From: Anaerolineales bacterium
GTDB lineage: Bacteria > Chloroflexota > Anaerolineae > Anaerolineales > UBA6663
NCBI GenBank assembly: GCA_020850595.1
Contig: JADZEK010000062.1
Location: 32,943-96,942 of the forward strand
Direction: 5' to 3'
DNA length: 64,000 nt
Part shown: positions 1-7,681 of the stretch, piece by piece
How the letters are laid out: each line of letters begins with the position of its first letter
How positions within the stretch are numbered: the stretch's first letter is position 1
Program-made: the position numbers and the translations under genes
The notes under the pieces: generated by a model
The model's database searches: none
The model's input: the letters and a program-made list of their open reading frames with translations, nothing else
What the model was told of the DNA's origin: nothing

Positions 1-2859
1 GCCGGCCGGCACCAGGATGGCGGCTTCGGCGAAGCCCAGGCTGTTGACCATGGCGTCAGTGGTGCGCTGGAGCAGTTGGGCCTCGTCCAGCGTGTCGGAC
101 ACCTGCTGGCTGACCTCGGAGAGCAGCGCCAGTTGCCGCGCCCGCCGCCGCTCGGCCTCGAACAGGCGCGAGTTCTCCAGCGCCACGGCGGCCTGGTCGC
201 CCAGCAGGTCGAGCAGCCGCAGTTCGTGCTGGTCAAAGTGGCGCGCCTGGCCGAAGACCACGTTGAGCACGCCGCGCACCGCCTGGCCCCGGAGCAGTGG
301 GAGGCTCACCAGGGCGCCGGGGGCCGCGCCCGGCCCCAAGGCCCCGGGCGCGCGCACGTCGGGCACCACGACGCGCGCACCGCTGCGAGCGGCCTGCTCA
401 ACCACCGGGGTGGGTTCTGCCGGCTCACGCGCGCCGTGGTGGTCGGTGAGCGCCCAGCGCGCCGCCCCAAAGGTGAGCTGGGCGCCGTCGTACAAGTAGA
501 CCTGAGCTTCGCGGGCCTCGGCCAAGCGCAGCACTTGCTGCAAGATGACGTCGAGCACCTGCTGCGGCTCCAGGCTCGAGGTCAGCTGCAAGCTGGCTTC
601 GCGCAGCGCCTCCAGTTGGTTGCTGCGGCGGCGTTCCGTGTCCAGCGTCTGGGCGCGCGCCAGGGCCAACGCCATTTGCCGCCCGGCTAACTCGGCCGTG
701 GCAATCTCATCGGGCGAAAAGGGGTGCGCGGACGTATACACCAGCAGCGCGGCCCCGATCGGCAGACCGCCGGCGATCAACGGCACGCCGAGCAGTGCCC
801 GGGCTGGGAAGGCCTGCCCGGCCTGGGGCTGGTAGTAGGGCGTGGCGGCCGCATCGGGCACGACTACGGCATGCCCGGCGCGCAGCACTTCGGCCGTCAG
901 CGTGGACTGCCCGGCTGCGGCGGGCGCCAGCAGCGGGAGTATGCCGCGCCAGGTGCGCGAGGCCGTGACTGAGGTCGGCCCCTGCTGTACGTCACTCCAC
1001 AATGCCAGGAAACAGCCGTCCGCGCCGAGCATCTCGCTCAAGCGCTCGGCCAGGTTTTCGACGAGCTGTTCCAGGTCGCCGACGGCGAGCGCCGCGCGGG
1101 TGATGTCGTTCAGCAGGGCCAGTTCGTCGGCCCGGCGGCGGTGGGCGGCATACAGGCGGGCATTGTCCACGGCGGTGGCGAGTTGCGCGGCCAACAGCTC
1201 CGCGGCGGCGGCGTCTTCGGAGGTCAGGCGGTGCGCGCGCTGCGCCTCGGCGATGACCAACGCCCCAAACGCCCGGCTCTCCTTGCGCAGGGCCGCTACC
1301 ACCAGCGACTGCGCCCCGTCGAAATAGCCGGCCATGACCTCTGCATCGCCGCCGGCCGCCGCCGGATAGAGGAACAGATTGCGCCCACTGGTCAGCGCCC
1401 GATCCACAAACACCGCCGCTTCGCTCGGCGGGGGTTGGCCGCCGACCTCGGCCAACCGGTCTGCGCAGGCCTCACGGCGCAGCGGCACGGGCCAGTCTTC
1501 GAGCCAGACCTCCGCGCGATCGGCTTGAAAGGCCGCCAGGGTCTCGGCGCAGGTGGCTGCCAACACGGTGGGCAGGTCGAGTGACTCGTTTACGACGGCG
1601 CCCGCCCGCCGGAGCGCTTCGGTTAGCTGCTGACGCTGCCGCAGGCGGACGAACAATTGGCTGCTTTGCAGGCCGGCGACGATAAGATCGGCCAGCGACT
1701 CGAGCGCCCGCACATCGCCGGCGTCCAACGGCCCAGCCGGCGCGCCGGCCACCTCCAGCACGCCGACGAGGTACTTTGCCAGCCGCAGCGGCACCGCCAC
1801 GACACTGGCCGGCGCAGGCCCGGCTTCTGGGATAAAGCGGTCGTCGGCGGCGGGCTGGGCCAGCCAACAGGTTTCATCGTGCTCCGCGACCCAACCGGCC
1901 ACGCCCTGCCCCAGTGTCAGCGCGGCGTTGGGCGGGCGCGTGGCGACGTACAGGCCGCCGGCCGCGCTCAGGCGAAAGGCGTCGTCGTCCACCAGATACA
2001 ACGCGGCGGCCTGAAAGCTATAGGCTTCCACCAGCCGATGGGTGACGGTGTGCGTCAGCGCGGCGGGGTCGTTCACGCCGGTTAGACTGCGCGCGAAGTC
2101 GTTGAGCAGCTCTAGTTGGCGGGCGCGCCGCCGCTCAGCTTGCAGCGCGATGTCGAGCTGGCGGGCCTGCTCGACTTGCAGCCCTTGCAGCCGCCGCGCA
2201 TGGCGCCGGCTCTCCTCCAGCGCTCGCGCGCCTTGCCGCAGCAGCAGCGCCAAGAAGGCCAAACAACTGACATAGTATGTGAGCAACTGCACGGGGGTGG
2301 CCGTGCCGTTGAGATCGAACCAGCCCGCGGATTGGAGGAGGAACAGGCCAACGATCAGCCCGGCGCTTAGCCCGGCATAGATGAGGGCCGCGCGCCCGCT
2401 CTGGAAGAGGCCGGCGGCGACGACCACCAGGGCATAGGCCGCCAGCGCGGCCTCGTTGAAGGTGCGGCTGAGCGCCAGGCAGAGGCTGAGGCCGAGGAAA
2501 GCGACGAACGGCACGAGCCGCGCCACCAGGCGCACGCGCCCGCGCCACACGAGCACGTATAGGCTGAGCGATACGGCCAGCCCCCACGCCGCCGTGCTGA
2601 TCAGCGGCAGGCTCTGCCGCCCCCACGGCCAACTCAACACGGCGGTGATGACCAGCGTGAGCGCCAAACCCTGATGGAACAGCGGCGCGAGCGCATGCGC
2701 GCGGCGGTTGTCTTCCTCGTCGGGGTAAGCGGGGATCTGGAAGAAGCGGCGCACGGCGGCGGGGAACGACAGGCCTGAACGCCGCCAGGCGACGAAGCCC
2801 GCCCACGCCAACGCGGCCAGGTAGAGGCCGAGCAGACCTGCCAGGATTGGCTCTAACAT
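1..2859 (-). CDS. Membrane-anchored multi-GAF sensor protein, 3' end beyond window
   Basis: The frame is open from an ATG at 2859 to base 1, 953 codons without a stop, so the C-terminus lies outside. Residues 1-205 hold about six hydrophobic segments resembling an integral membrane sensor domain. A charged Arg/Glu/Gln-rich coiled-coil follows at about 205-255. Then come four GAF-like units at roughly 265-400, 430-570, 595-740 and 767-900, and the start of a fifth at about 924. Each ends in a helix such as AVALENSRLFEA or ATAVDNARLYAA and is joined to the next by a Glu/Arg-rich linker, the usual GAF repeat pattern of sensor kinases and cyclases. The output domain (histidine kinase, diguanylate cyclase or PP2C) is not visible. 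The gene follows the methyltransferase by 22 bp. Confidence 0.85.
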   Translation of the reverse strand, partial: MLEPILAGLLGLYLAALAWAGFVAWRRSGLSFPAAVRRFFQIPAYPDEEDNRRAHALAPLFHQGLALTLVITAVLSWPWGRQSLPLISTAAWGLAVSLSLYVLVWRGRVRLVARLVPFVAFLGLSLCLALSRTFNEAALAAYALVVVAAGLFQSGRAALIYAGLSAGLIVGLFLLQSAGWFDLNGTATPVQLLTYYVSCLAFLALLLRQGARALEESRRHARRLQGLQVEQARQLDIALQAERRRARQLELLNDFARSLTGVNDPAALTHTVTHRLVEAYSFQAAALYLVDDDAFRLSAAGGLYVATRPPNAALTLGQGVAGWVAEHDETCWLAQPAADDRFIPEAGPAPASVVAVPLRLAKYLVGVLEVAGAPAGPLDAGDVRALESLADLIVAGLQSSQLFVRLRQRQQLTEALRRAGAVVNESLDLPTVLAATCAETLAAFQADRAEVWLEDWPVPLRREACADRLAEVGGQPPPSEAAVFVDRALTSGRNLFLYPAAAGGDAEVMAGYFDGAQSLVVAALRKESRAFGALVIAEAQRAHRLTSEDAAAAELLAAQLATAVDNARLYAAHRRRADELALLNDITRAALAVGDLEQLVENLAERLSEMLGADGCFLALWSDVQQGPTSVTASRTWRGILPLLAPAAAGQSTLTAEVLRAGHAVVVPDAAATPYYQPQAGQAFPARALLGVPLIAGGLPIGAALLVYTSAHPFSPDEIATAELAGRQMALALARAQTLDTERRRSNQLEALREASLQLTSSLEPQQVLDVILQQVLRLAEAREAQVYLYDGAQLTFGAARWALTDHHGAREPAEPTPVVEQAARSGARVVVPDVRAPGALGPGAAPGALVSLPLLRGQAVRGVLNVVFGQARHFDQHELRLLDLLGDQAAVALENSRLFEAERRRARQLALLSEVSQQVSDTLDEAQLLQRTTDAMVNSLGFAEAAILVPAG

Positions 2860-2881
2860 CCTCGCCTAATGGTGATGCGCC

Positions 2882-3796
2882 TCATGGCCGAGCCGGCCAG
2901 GTGAACCGCTGCCAGACGAAGCGGTGCAGCACGGGATACGCCGCCTCCAGACTGCCAAACGCGGCCGCGGCCCAGGCGCGCAACTCGGCCAGGCAGCGTG
3001 GGAAGAAATCGCTGGGCACGTCCCAGCTGTGGGACCAGGTGCGGTGCTCGATGGTTTCAATCTGGCGAGCCAGCGTGCGCGTCAGGGTCCATTCACCCAC
3101 GGCTTGCTCGGTCAACGCCGCGCCGGACGCTTGCAGGGCGGCAGCCATGTCGCCGAAATCGGCCTGCCCACCGCCGGTTCCGGGCAAGCCGCCATGCGCC
3201 ACCAGGATGGCGTTCCACTGGTCGCGCAAGCGCGCGCCGGGCGAGGCGGGCGGGCGCCACTCGTAACCGAGCAGCAGCGCGCCGGCGGGAGCCAGCACGC
3301 GGCGCATCTCGGCCAAAGCCGCGCGCCAGTTGGCGAGCAACTGTAACACGTGCACGGCCACGACCACATCGCAGGCGCCCGTGGCGACCGGCAGCGCCAC
3401 GACATCGCCCTGGGCCAGCGGCAGGGGCGCGAGGCCCTCCGGCCACGCGGCGCGCAGGTGCGCCAGCATCCCCGCTGACAGGTCAACGCCGGCGACGGCA
3501 GCTCCTAAGCGGGCCAGCGGCTGGGCGATGCGGCCGGTGCCGACGCCAACTTCCAGCCAGCGGACGGCCCCGGGGACAAGCGCGAGGGCGCCGGCTGCCA
3601 CGATGGCCCCAACACCCGGTGGGAAGGCCCGGGCCGCGTCGTAGGCAGCAGCGGCGGGGTCGAACTGGTTGGCGGGCAGCGTGACCTTCGGCGCGGGCAA
3701 AGTGGCCCAATTGTACGCCAGTTTCGAGAGGCAGGCCGATGAGCGGGCCGGACAAACCTCACCAGTGGGGAGAATACCGATACGGTCAGGTATCAA
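2882..3796 (-). CDS. Class I SAM-dependent methyltransferase
   Basis: The Rossmann motif I is clear (LEVGVGTGRIAQPLA), with an acidic residue after strand 2 (GVDLSAGML) and a motif IV-like stretch (CDVVVAVHVLQLL). This is the ubiquinone/menaquinone or small-molecule methyltransferase fold. The substrate cannot be read. The longest frame begins at a TTG (3796) and has no good ribosome site. The first 30 or so residues look poorly conserved, so a later start such as the TTG near 3700 is possible. A hairpin (3896-3922) separates the gene from the aminotransferase upstream, so it probably has its own promoter and may be co-transcribed with the GAF sensor. Confidence 0.75.
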   Translation of the reverse strand: MIPDRIGILPTGEVCPARSSACLSKLAYNWATLPAPKVTLPANQFDPAAAAYDAARAFPPGVGAIVAAGALALVPGAVRWLEVGVGTGRIAQPLARLGAAVAGVDLSAGMLAHLRAAWPEGLAPLPLAQGDVVALPVATGACDVVVAVHVLQLLANWRAALAEMRRVLAPAGALLLGYEWRPPASPGARLRDQWNAILVAHGGLPGTGGGQADFGDMAAALQASGAALTEQAVGEWTLTRTLARQIETIEHRTWSHSWDVPSDFFPRCLAELRAWAAAAFGSLEAAYPVLHRFVWQRFTWPARP

Positions 3797-3895
3797 TCAA
3801 AGGCGGCGGCCCGCGGGCAGCCGGGGAGACGCACGGCGGCGGGGTGTGGGCGCCGCCGCACGGGCGCGAGCGCGCCAGACAAGCCAGCGGGACAG

Positions 3896-3922
3896 AGGGC
3901 CGGGTCAGGGCGACCCGGCCCT
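3896..3922 (-). terminator. GC hairpin after the catabolic operon
   Basis: Eleven-base perfect inverted repeat (agggccgggtc / gacccggccct) with a five-base loop, 26 bp past the aminotransferase stop. There is no T-run, so it is a structural stop or mRNA-end hairpin rather than a textbook intrinsic terminator. Confidence 0.5.
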
Positions 3923-3947
3923 CGGCCTCGCCGGCGGGTGAGGCGGC

Positions 3948-5291
3948 TTACCCGGTCACCGCGGCGTCGGTGATCGCCAGGCCGCGGTTGATGATCTCGA
4001 AGGCTTCACGCAGCTCGGCCTCGGTGATGGAGAGCGGCGGGTTGGCGAAGAAGGTGTGCCAGTGCAGGTAGGTGTAGAGGCCGTTCTCTTTGAAGAACGC
4101 GCCCAGTTTCTGCATCTCGGGGCTGTTGCCGTTGAAGGGGGTGAACGGCTCCTTGGTGGCGCGGTTGCGCACCAACTCAACGAGGCCGAACAAGCCGATG
4201 GAGCGCACGTCGCCGACGGAGGGGTGTTCGGCCTTCAGGTCGTCGAGCAGGCCGGCCATGACCTGCCCCATGCGCTGGGCGTTGCCCACCAGGTCGTCTT
4301 CCAGCAGCACGGTCAGGTTGGCGACGGCGGCCGCCAGCGACATGGGGTGGGCGTTGTAGGTCAGCCCGCCGTAGAAGACCTGGTCTTCCCAATACTGGGC
4401 GAGCTTGTCGCTGATGGCGACGGCGCCGAGCGGCAGGTAGGCCGAGGTAAGGCCCTTGGCCATGGTGAGCAGGTCGGGCACGACGTTCCAGTGGTCTACC
4501 GCGAACATGGCGCCGGTGCGGCCCAGGCCGCACATGACTTCGTCGCAGACGAGCAGGATGCCGTATTGATCGCACAGGGCGCGCAGGCCGGGCAGGTAGC
4601 CGGCGGGCGGCACGATGAGGCCGTTGGTGCCGGTGACGGTTTCGATGAAGACGGCGGCGATGGTGTGCGGCCCCTCGTACATGATGACTTCTTCGATCTG
4701 GTCGAGGCACTTGCGCGCGAAAACCTCGTCGCTGTCACCGGGCTGGTAGAGCGGGCTGCGGTACTTGTAAGGGTCGGGCACGCGCACCACGCCGGGCATG
4801 CCCGGCTCGTTGGCCCAGCGGCGCGGGTCGCCGGTGAGCGAAATGGAACCCAGTGTGGCGCCGTGGTAGGAGCGGTAGCGGGTGATGATCTTGGGGCGGC
4901 CGGTGTAGCCGCGGGCGAGCTTGATGGCGTTTTCGTTGGCTTCGGAGCCGCCGAGGGTGAAGAAGAATTTGTTGAGGTCGCCGGGGGCCAGGCGGGCGAG
5001 GAGTTGGCCGATCTCGGCGCGCACGCGGGTGGCCATGTTCGGCCCGGCGTAGACCAGCTCGTCGGCCTGGGCTTTGATGGCTTCGATGACGCGCCGGTCG
5101 CCGTGGCCGATGTTGACGCACATGAGCTGCGAATTGAGGTCGAGGTAGCGCTTGCCGTTGGCGTCCCAGAAGTAGACGCCCTGGGCGCGCGCCATGGGGA
5201 TGGGGTTGACGGCGCCCTGGGCCGACCAGGAGTAGAAGGTGTGCTTGCGGGACAGGGCGACCATTTCTTCAGCAGACATTGAGGCAGGCAT
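3948..5291 (-). CDS. Class III PLP-dependent aminotransferase, omega-amino acid type
   Basis: 447 aa, normal for the family. It has the N-terminal YFWDANGKRYLD segment, GGSEANENAIKLAR for PLP phosphate binding, LLVCDEVMCGLGRTG containing the Asp that pairs with the pyridine nitrogen, and TMAKGLTSAYLPLGAV carrying the Schiff-base lysine. Relatives include beta-alanine:pyruvate and taurine:pyruvate transaminases. As the last gene after a dihydropyrimidinase and with a beta-ureidopropionase in the same operon, the natural reading is transamination of beta-alanine (or a related omega-amino acid) to malonate semialdehyde; that is inference. The ATG at 5291 is chosen because GGAG lies eight bases upstream; an internal ATG at 5279 is the alternative. 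Confidence 0.88.
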   Translation of the reverse strand: MPASMSAEEMVALSRKHTFYSWSAQGAVNPIPMARAQGVYFWDANGKRYLDLNSQLMCVNIGHGDRRVIEAIKAQADELVYAGPNMATRVRAEIGQLLARLAPGDLNKFFFTLGGSEANENAIKLARGYTGRPKIITRYRSYHGATLGSISLTGDPRRWANEPGMPGVVRVPDPYKYRSPLYQPGDSDEVFARKCLDQIEEVIMYEGPHTIAAVFIETVTGTNGLIVPPAGYLPGLRALCDQYGILLVCDEVMCGLGRTGAMFAVDHWNVVPDLLTMAKGLTSAYLPLGAVAISDKLAQYWEDQVFYGGLTYNAHPMSLAAAVANLTVLLEDDLVGNAQRMGQVMAGLLDDLKAEHPSVGDVRSIGLFGLVELVRNRATKEPFTPFNGNSPEMQKLGAFFKENGLYTYLHWHTFFANPPLSITEAELREAFEIINRGLAITDAAVTG

Positions 5292-5333
5292 AGGCAGACT
5301 CCAGACGCTTGAGGCGGTGTGCGGAGGCGCGTC

Positions 5334-6755
5334 TTAGACAATCGGCGCGTGGGCGCCGCGGCGCAGCCATTGGCCGCCGCCCGGCTCGCCGTTCCAGGTG
5401 TCGCCATCCACGAGCAGGTTGCCGCGCAGGAAGACCTTCTCGGGCAGGCCGCGCAGCTCCCAGCCCTCGTAGAGGTTGTAGTCGGTGCGCTGGTGCGAGG
5501 CCGCCACACCGTAGGTGCGCGTGGCGGCCGGGTCCCAGATGACGACATCGGCGTCGCTGCCGACGGCCAGCGTGCCCTTTTGCGGGTACAGGCCGAAAAT
5601 CTTGGCCGGGTTGGTGCAGCAGACTTCGACCAGGCGGTTGAGGCTGAGCCGCCCCTGGTTGACGCCGTGGCTCCACAGGATGAGCATGCGGTCTTCGATG
5701 CCGGGGACGCCGTTGGGGATTTTGGCGAAACTGCTTCGGCCCAGCTCTTTGCCCGGCAGGCTGAAGGGCCGGCCCTCATACATGATCGGCTTAGTGCCGT
5801 CGTAGAGGAACGGGCAGTGGTCGGTGGAGATGACTTGCAACTGGTTGCCGCGGATGGCGTCCCACAGCGCGGCGTTGTCGGCAGCGGTGCGCATGGGCGG
5901 CGAGCACACCCACTTGGCGCCGTCGGGCTGGCGCAAGTTGTCTAGGCTGAAGAAGAAGTACTGCACACAGGTTTCGCCCATGACGTTAAGGCCGCGCTCG
6001 CGGCCGTAGGCGATCTGATCCACGGCCATGCCGTTGGTGACGTGGACGACGTAGAGCGGGGCGCCGGCCATGCCGGCCAGGGCGACGGCGCGCATGGTGG
6101 CCTCGGCTTCGGCCCAAGCGGGGCGGGTGAGGGCGTGCCATTCGGGGGCCACGCGCCCCTCGGCCACGGCCTTATCCACCAGGATTTGGATGGCATCGCC
6201 GTTTTCGGCGTGGACCATGGTGAGCATGCCCGCCTCGCCCGCCTGGAGGAGCGACTTGAAGAAGGTCGTGTCGTCTACTTGCAGGACGTTTTTGTAGGCC
6301 AGGAAGAGCTTGATGGAGGTGACGCCCTCGGCGGCGAGGGTGGGTATCTCGGCGAGCACGGCGGGTGTCAGGTCGGTGATGCCGACGTGGAAGCCGTAGT
6401 CGAGCACGGCCTTGGCGTCGGATTTTTTGTGCCAGTTGTCGAGCGTTTGGCGCAGGGTTTCGCCTTTGCTCTGCATGGCGAAGTCGAGGTGGCAGGTGGT
6501 GCCGCCGAAGGCCGCCGCTTTGTGGCCGGAGTAGAAGTCATCGGAGGCTTTGGTGCCGCCGAAGGGCAGGTCAAGGTGGGTGTGCACGTCAATGCCGCCG
6601 GGCAGGACGAACTTGCCACGGGCGTCGAAGACCTGCGCGCCGTCGGCGGGGAGGCCGCGGCCGAGCAGCGCGATCTTGCCATCGGCCATGAGCAGATCGG
6701 CCTGGAAGGTGTCGGAGGCGGTGACGAGGGTGCCGTTCTGGATGAGGGTTTTCAT
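5334..6755 (-). CDS. hydA: Dihydropyrimidinase / hydantoinase
   Basis: 473 aa cyclic amidohydrolase. Visible are the metal-binding GGIDVHTHLDLPFGGT, the carbamylated-lysine segment TSIKLFLAYKN, HAENGD, VVHVTNGMAV and the catalytic STDHCPF. The family hydrolyses dihydrouracil/dihydrothymine or 5-substituted hydantoins to N-carbamoyl amino acids. The E. coli homologue HyuA/YgeZ sits in the anaerobic purine-related yge cluster, so a hydantoin-like intermediate is an equal possibility here. GGGAG lies just before the ATG. The aminotransferase starts 42 bp downstream and the DUF2877 gene ends 53 bp upstream, consistent with one transcript. Confidence 0.9.
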   Translation of the reverse strand: MKTLIQNGTLVTASDTFQADLLMADGKIALLGRGLPADGAQVFDARGKFVLPGGIDVHTHLDLPFGGTKASDDFYSGHKAAAFGGTTCHLDFAMQSKGETLRQTLDNWHKKSDAKAVLDYGFHVGITDLTPAVLAEIPTLAAEGVTSIKLFLAYKNVLQVDDTTFFKSLLQAGEAGMLTMVHAENGDAIQILVDKAVAEGRVAPEWHALTRPAWAEAEATMRAVALAGMAGAPLYVVHVTNGMAVDQIAYGRERGLNVMGETCVQYFFFSLDNLRQPDGAKWVCSPPMRTAADNAALWDAIRGNQLQVISTDHCPFLYDGTKPIMYEGRPFSLPGKELGRSSFAKIPNGVPGIEDRMLILWSHGVNQGRLSLNRLVEVCCTNPAKIFGLYPQKGTLAVGSDADVVIWDPAATRTYGVAASHQRTDYNLYEGWELRGLPEKVFLRGNLLVDGDTWNGEPGGGQWLRRGAHAPIV

Positions 6756-6808
6756 GGGTGCTCCCAGTTAAATAGCATTACTTGCGCGCCGCGAGGCGGC
6801 CCCACGCT

Positions 6809-7681
6809 CTATTGTAGTCCCGCGGCCCGCTCAAAGCTCGCCAGGAACCCGGCCAGCGCGTCGGCGCCGGAGGTGTGCCCCACGCTCACCAGGGCGCGGG
6901 CCGGCCCGGACAGATCGGCCGCCGGGTTGCTCAGGGCGGCCAGCTGGTCATGCCAATAGGCGGCGCACTCACCGCGCGCCGCAGCATGGACGTAGGCCGC
7001 CGAGAGCGTATTGGTGCGCGGGGCCAGCGCCTCGGCCAGCGCGAGGCAGTGCTGGGCGGCCACCAGGCCAAACGCCCCGGCGTGGGCGGCGAGCATGACG
7101 CCCAGCACGAAGTCGTCGCCGGCGGGGGTCAGGCCGCCGCCCAGGCCGGCCAACTTCAGAACGCCCTGCTCGGAGCGCGCCCAGTCGCCCGACTGCAAGC
7201 CGGCGATCAGGTTCTGGGCGGCGGGGCGCACACGGGCCAAGAGCGGCGTCGCTGGCTCGACCTGATGCCATAGGCACAGCAGCGAGTCGCGTGGCGCGGC
7301 TTCCAGGCCGGCGACGGCCAGGGCGGCCGGCCGCTGCGGGTGCGACTTGAGCGCGGCAACTACGGCTGCCCAGTTAGGCCGGGCGTCCCAGGCGGCGGCC
7401 CCGCGAAGTTCCACCGCCAGCGGGCCGACGCGCAGCGCATCGGCGGCCACGCTGACCGGGCTGGCCGCGTCCACACCGGCGAAGGGCGGCGGCTCGCCTG
7501 GCTCTACGACCACGCCAAAGGGCGTCAGGCCGCGCGCAGCCGTCACCAGCGCCAGCACCGCGCCGTCGTCGGCCACAAGGTTGCAGGCGCGGTCAAAGAC
7601 ATTCAACACGCGCGCCGGGCGGGCGGCGGCCAGCCAGGCGCGGGCCGCGCCGGCCACCGCCTCGGCGCGAAGCTTAGCCAC
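6809..7681 (-). CDS. allH: DUF2877 protein, AllH/YlbF-like carbamoyltransferase component
   Basis: The hallmark of DUF2877 is present: GLGGGLTPAGDDFVLG, followed by a helical C-terminal half ending in SVGHTSGADALAGF. In E. coli the family member YlbF acts with FdrA and YlbE as the oxamate carbamoyltransferase complex (AllFGH); both partners are encoded upstream in this operon. The frame is open back to 7735, but a GTG at 7681 overlaps the preceding Mo-hydroxylase stop by eight bases and gives a 290 aa protein of usual length, so it is preferred. It is separated from its partners by the cyclase and the large Mo subunit, unlike the adjacent arrangement in E. coli. Confidence 0.82.
   Translation of the reverse strand: MAKLRAEAVAGAARAWLAAARPARVLNVFDRACNLVADDGAVLALVTAARGLTPFGVVVEPGEPPPFAGVDAASPVSVAADALRVGPLAVELRGAAAWDARPNWAAVVAALKSHPQRPAALAVAGLEAAPRDSLLCLWHQVEPATPLLARVRPAAQNLIAGLQSGDWARSEQGVLKLAGLGGGLTPAGDDFVLGVMLAAHAGAFGLVAAQHCLALAEALAPRTNTLSAAYVHAAARGECAAYWHDQLAALSNPAADLSGPARALVSVGHTSGADALAGFLASFERAAGLQ

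Noticed and set aside
4056..5282. Plus-strand open frame (408 codons)
   Set aside because: Antisense to the aminotransferase; no recognisable domain.
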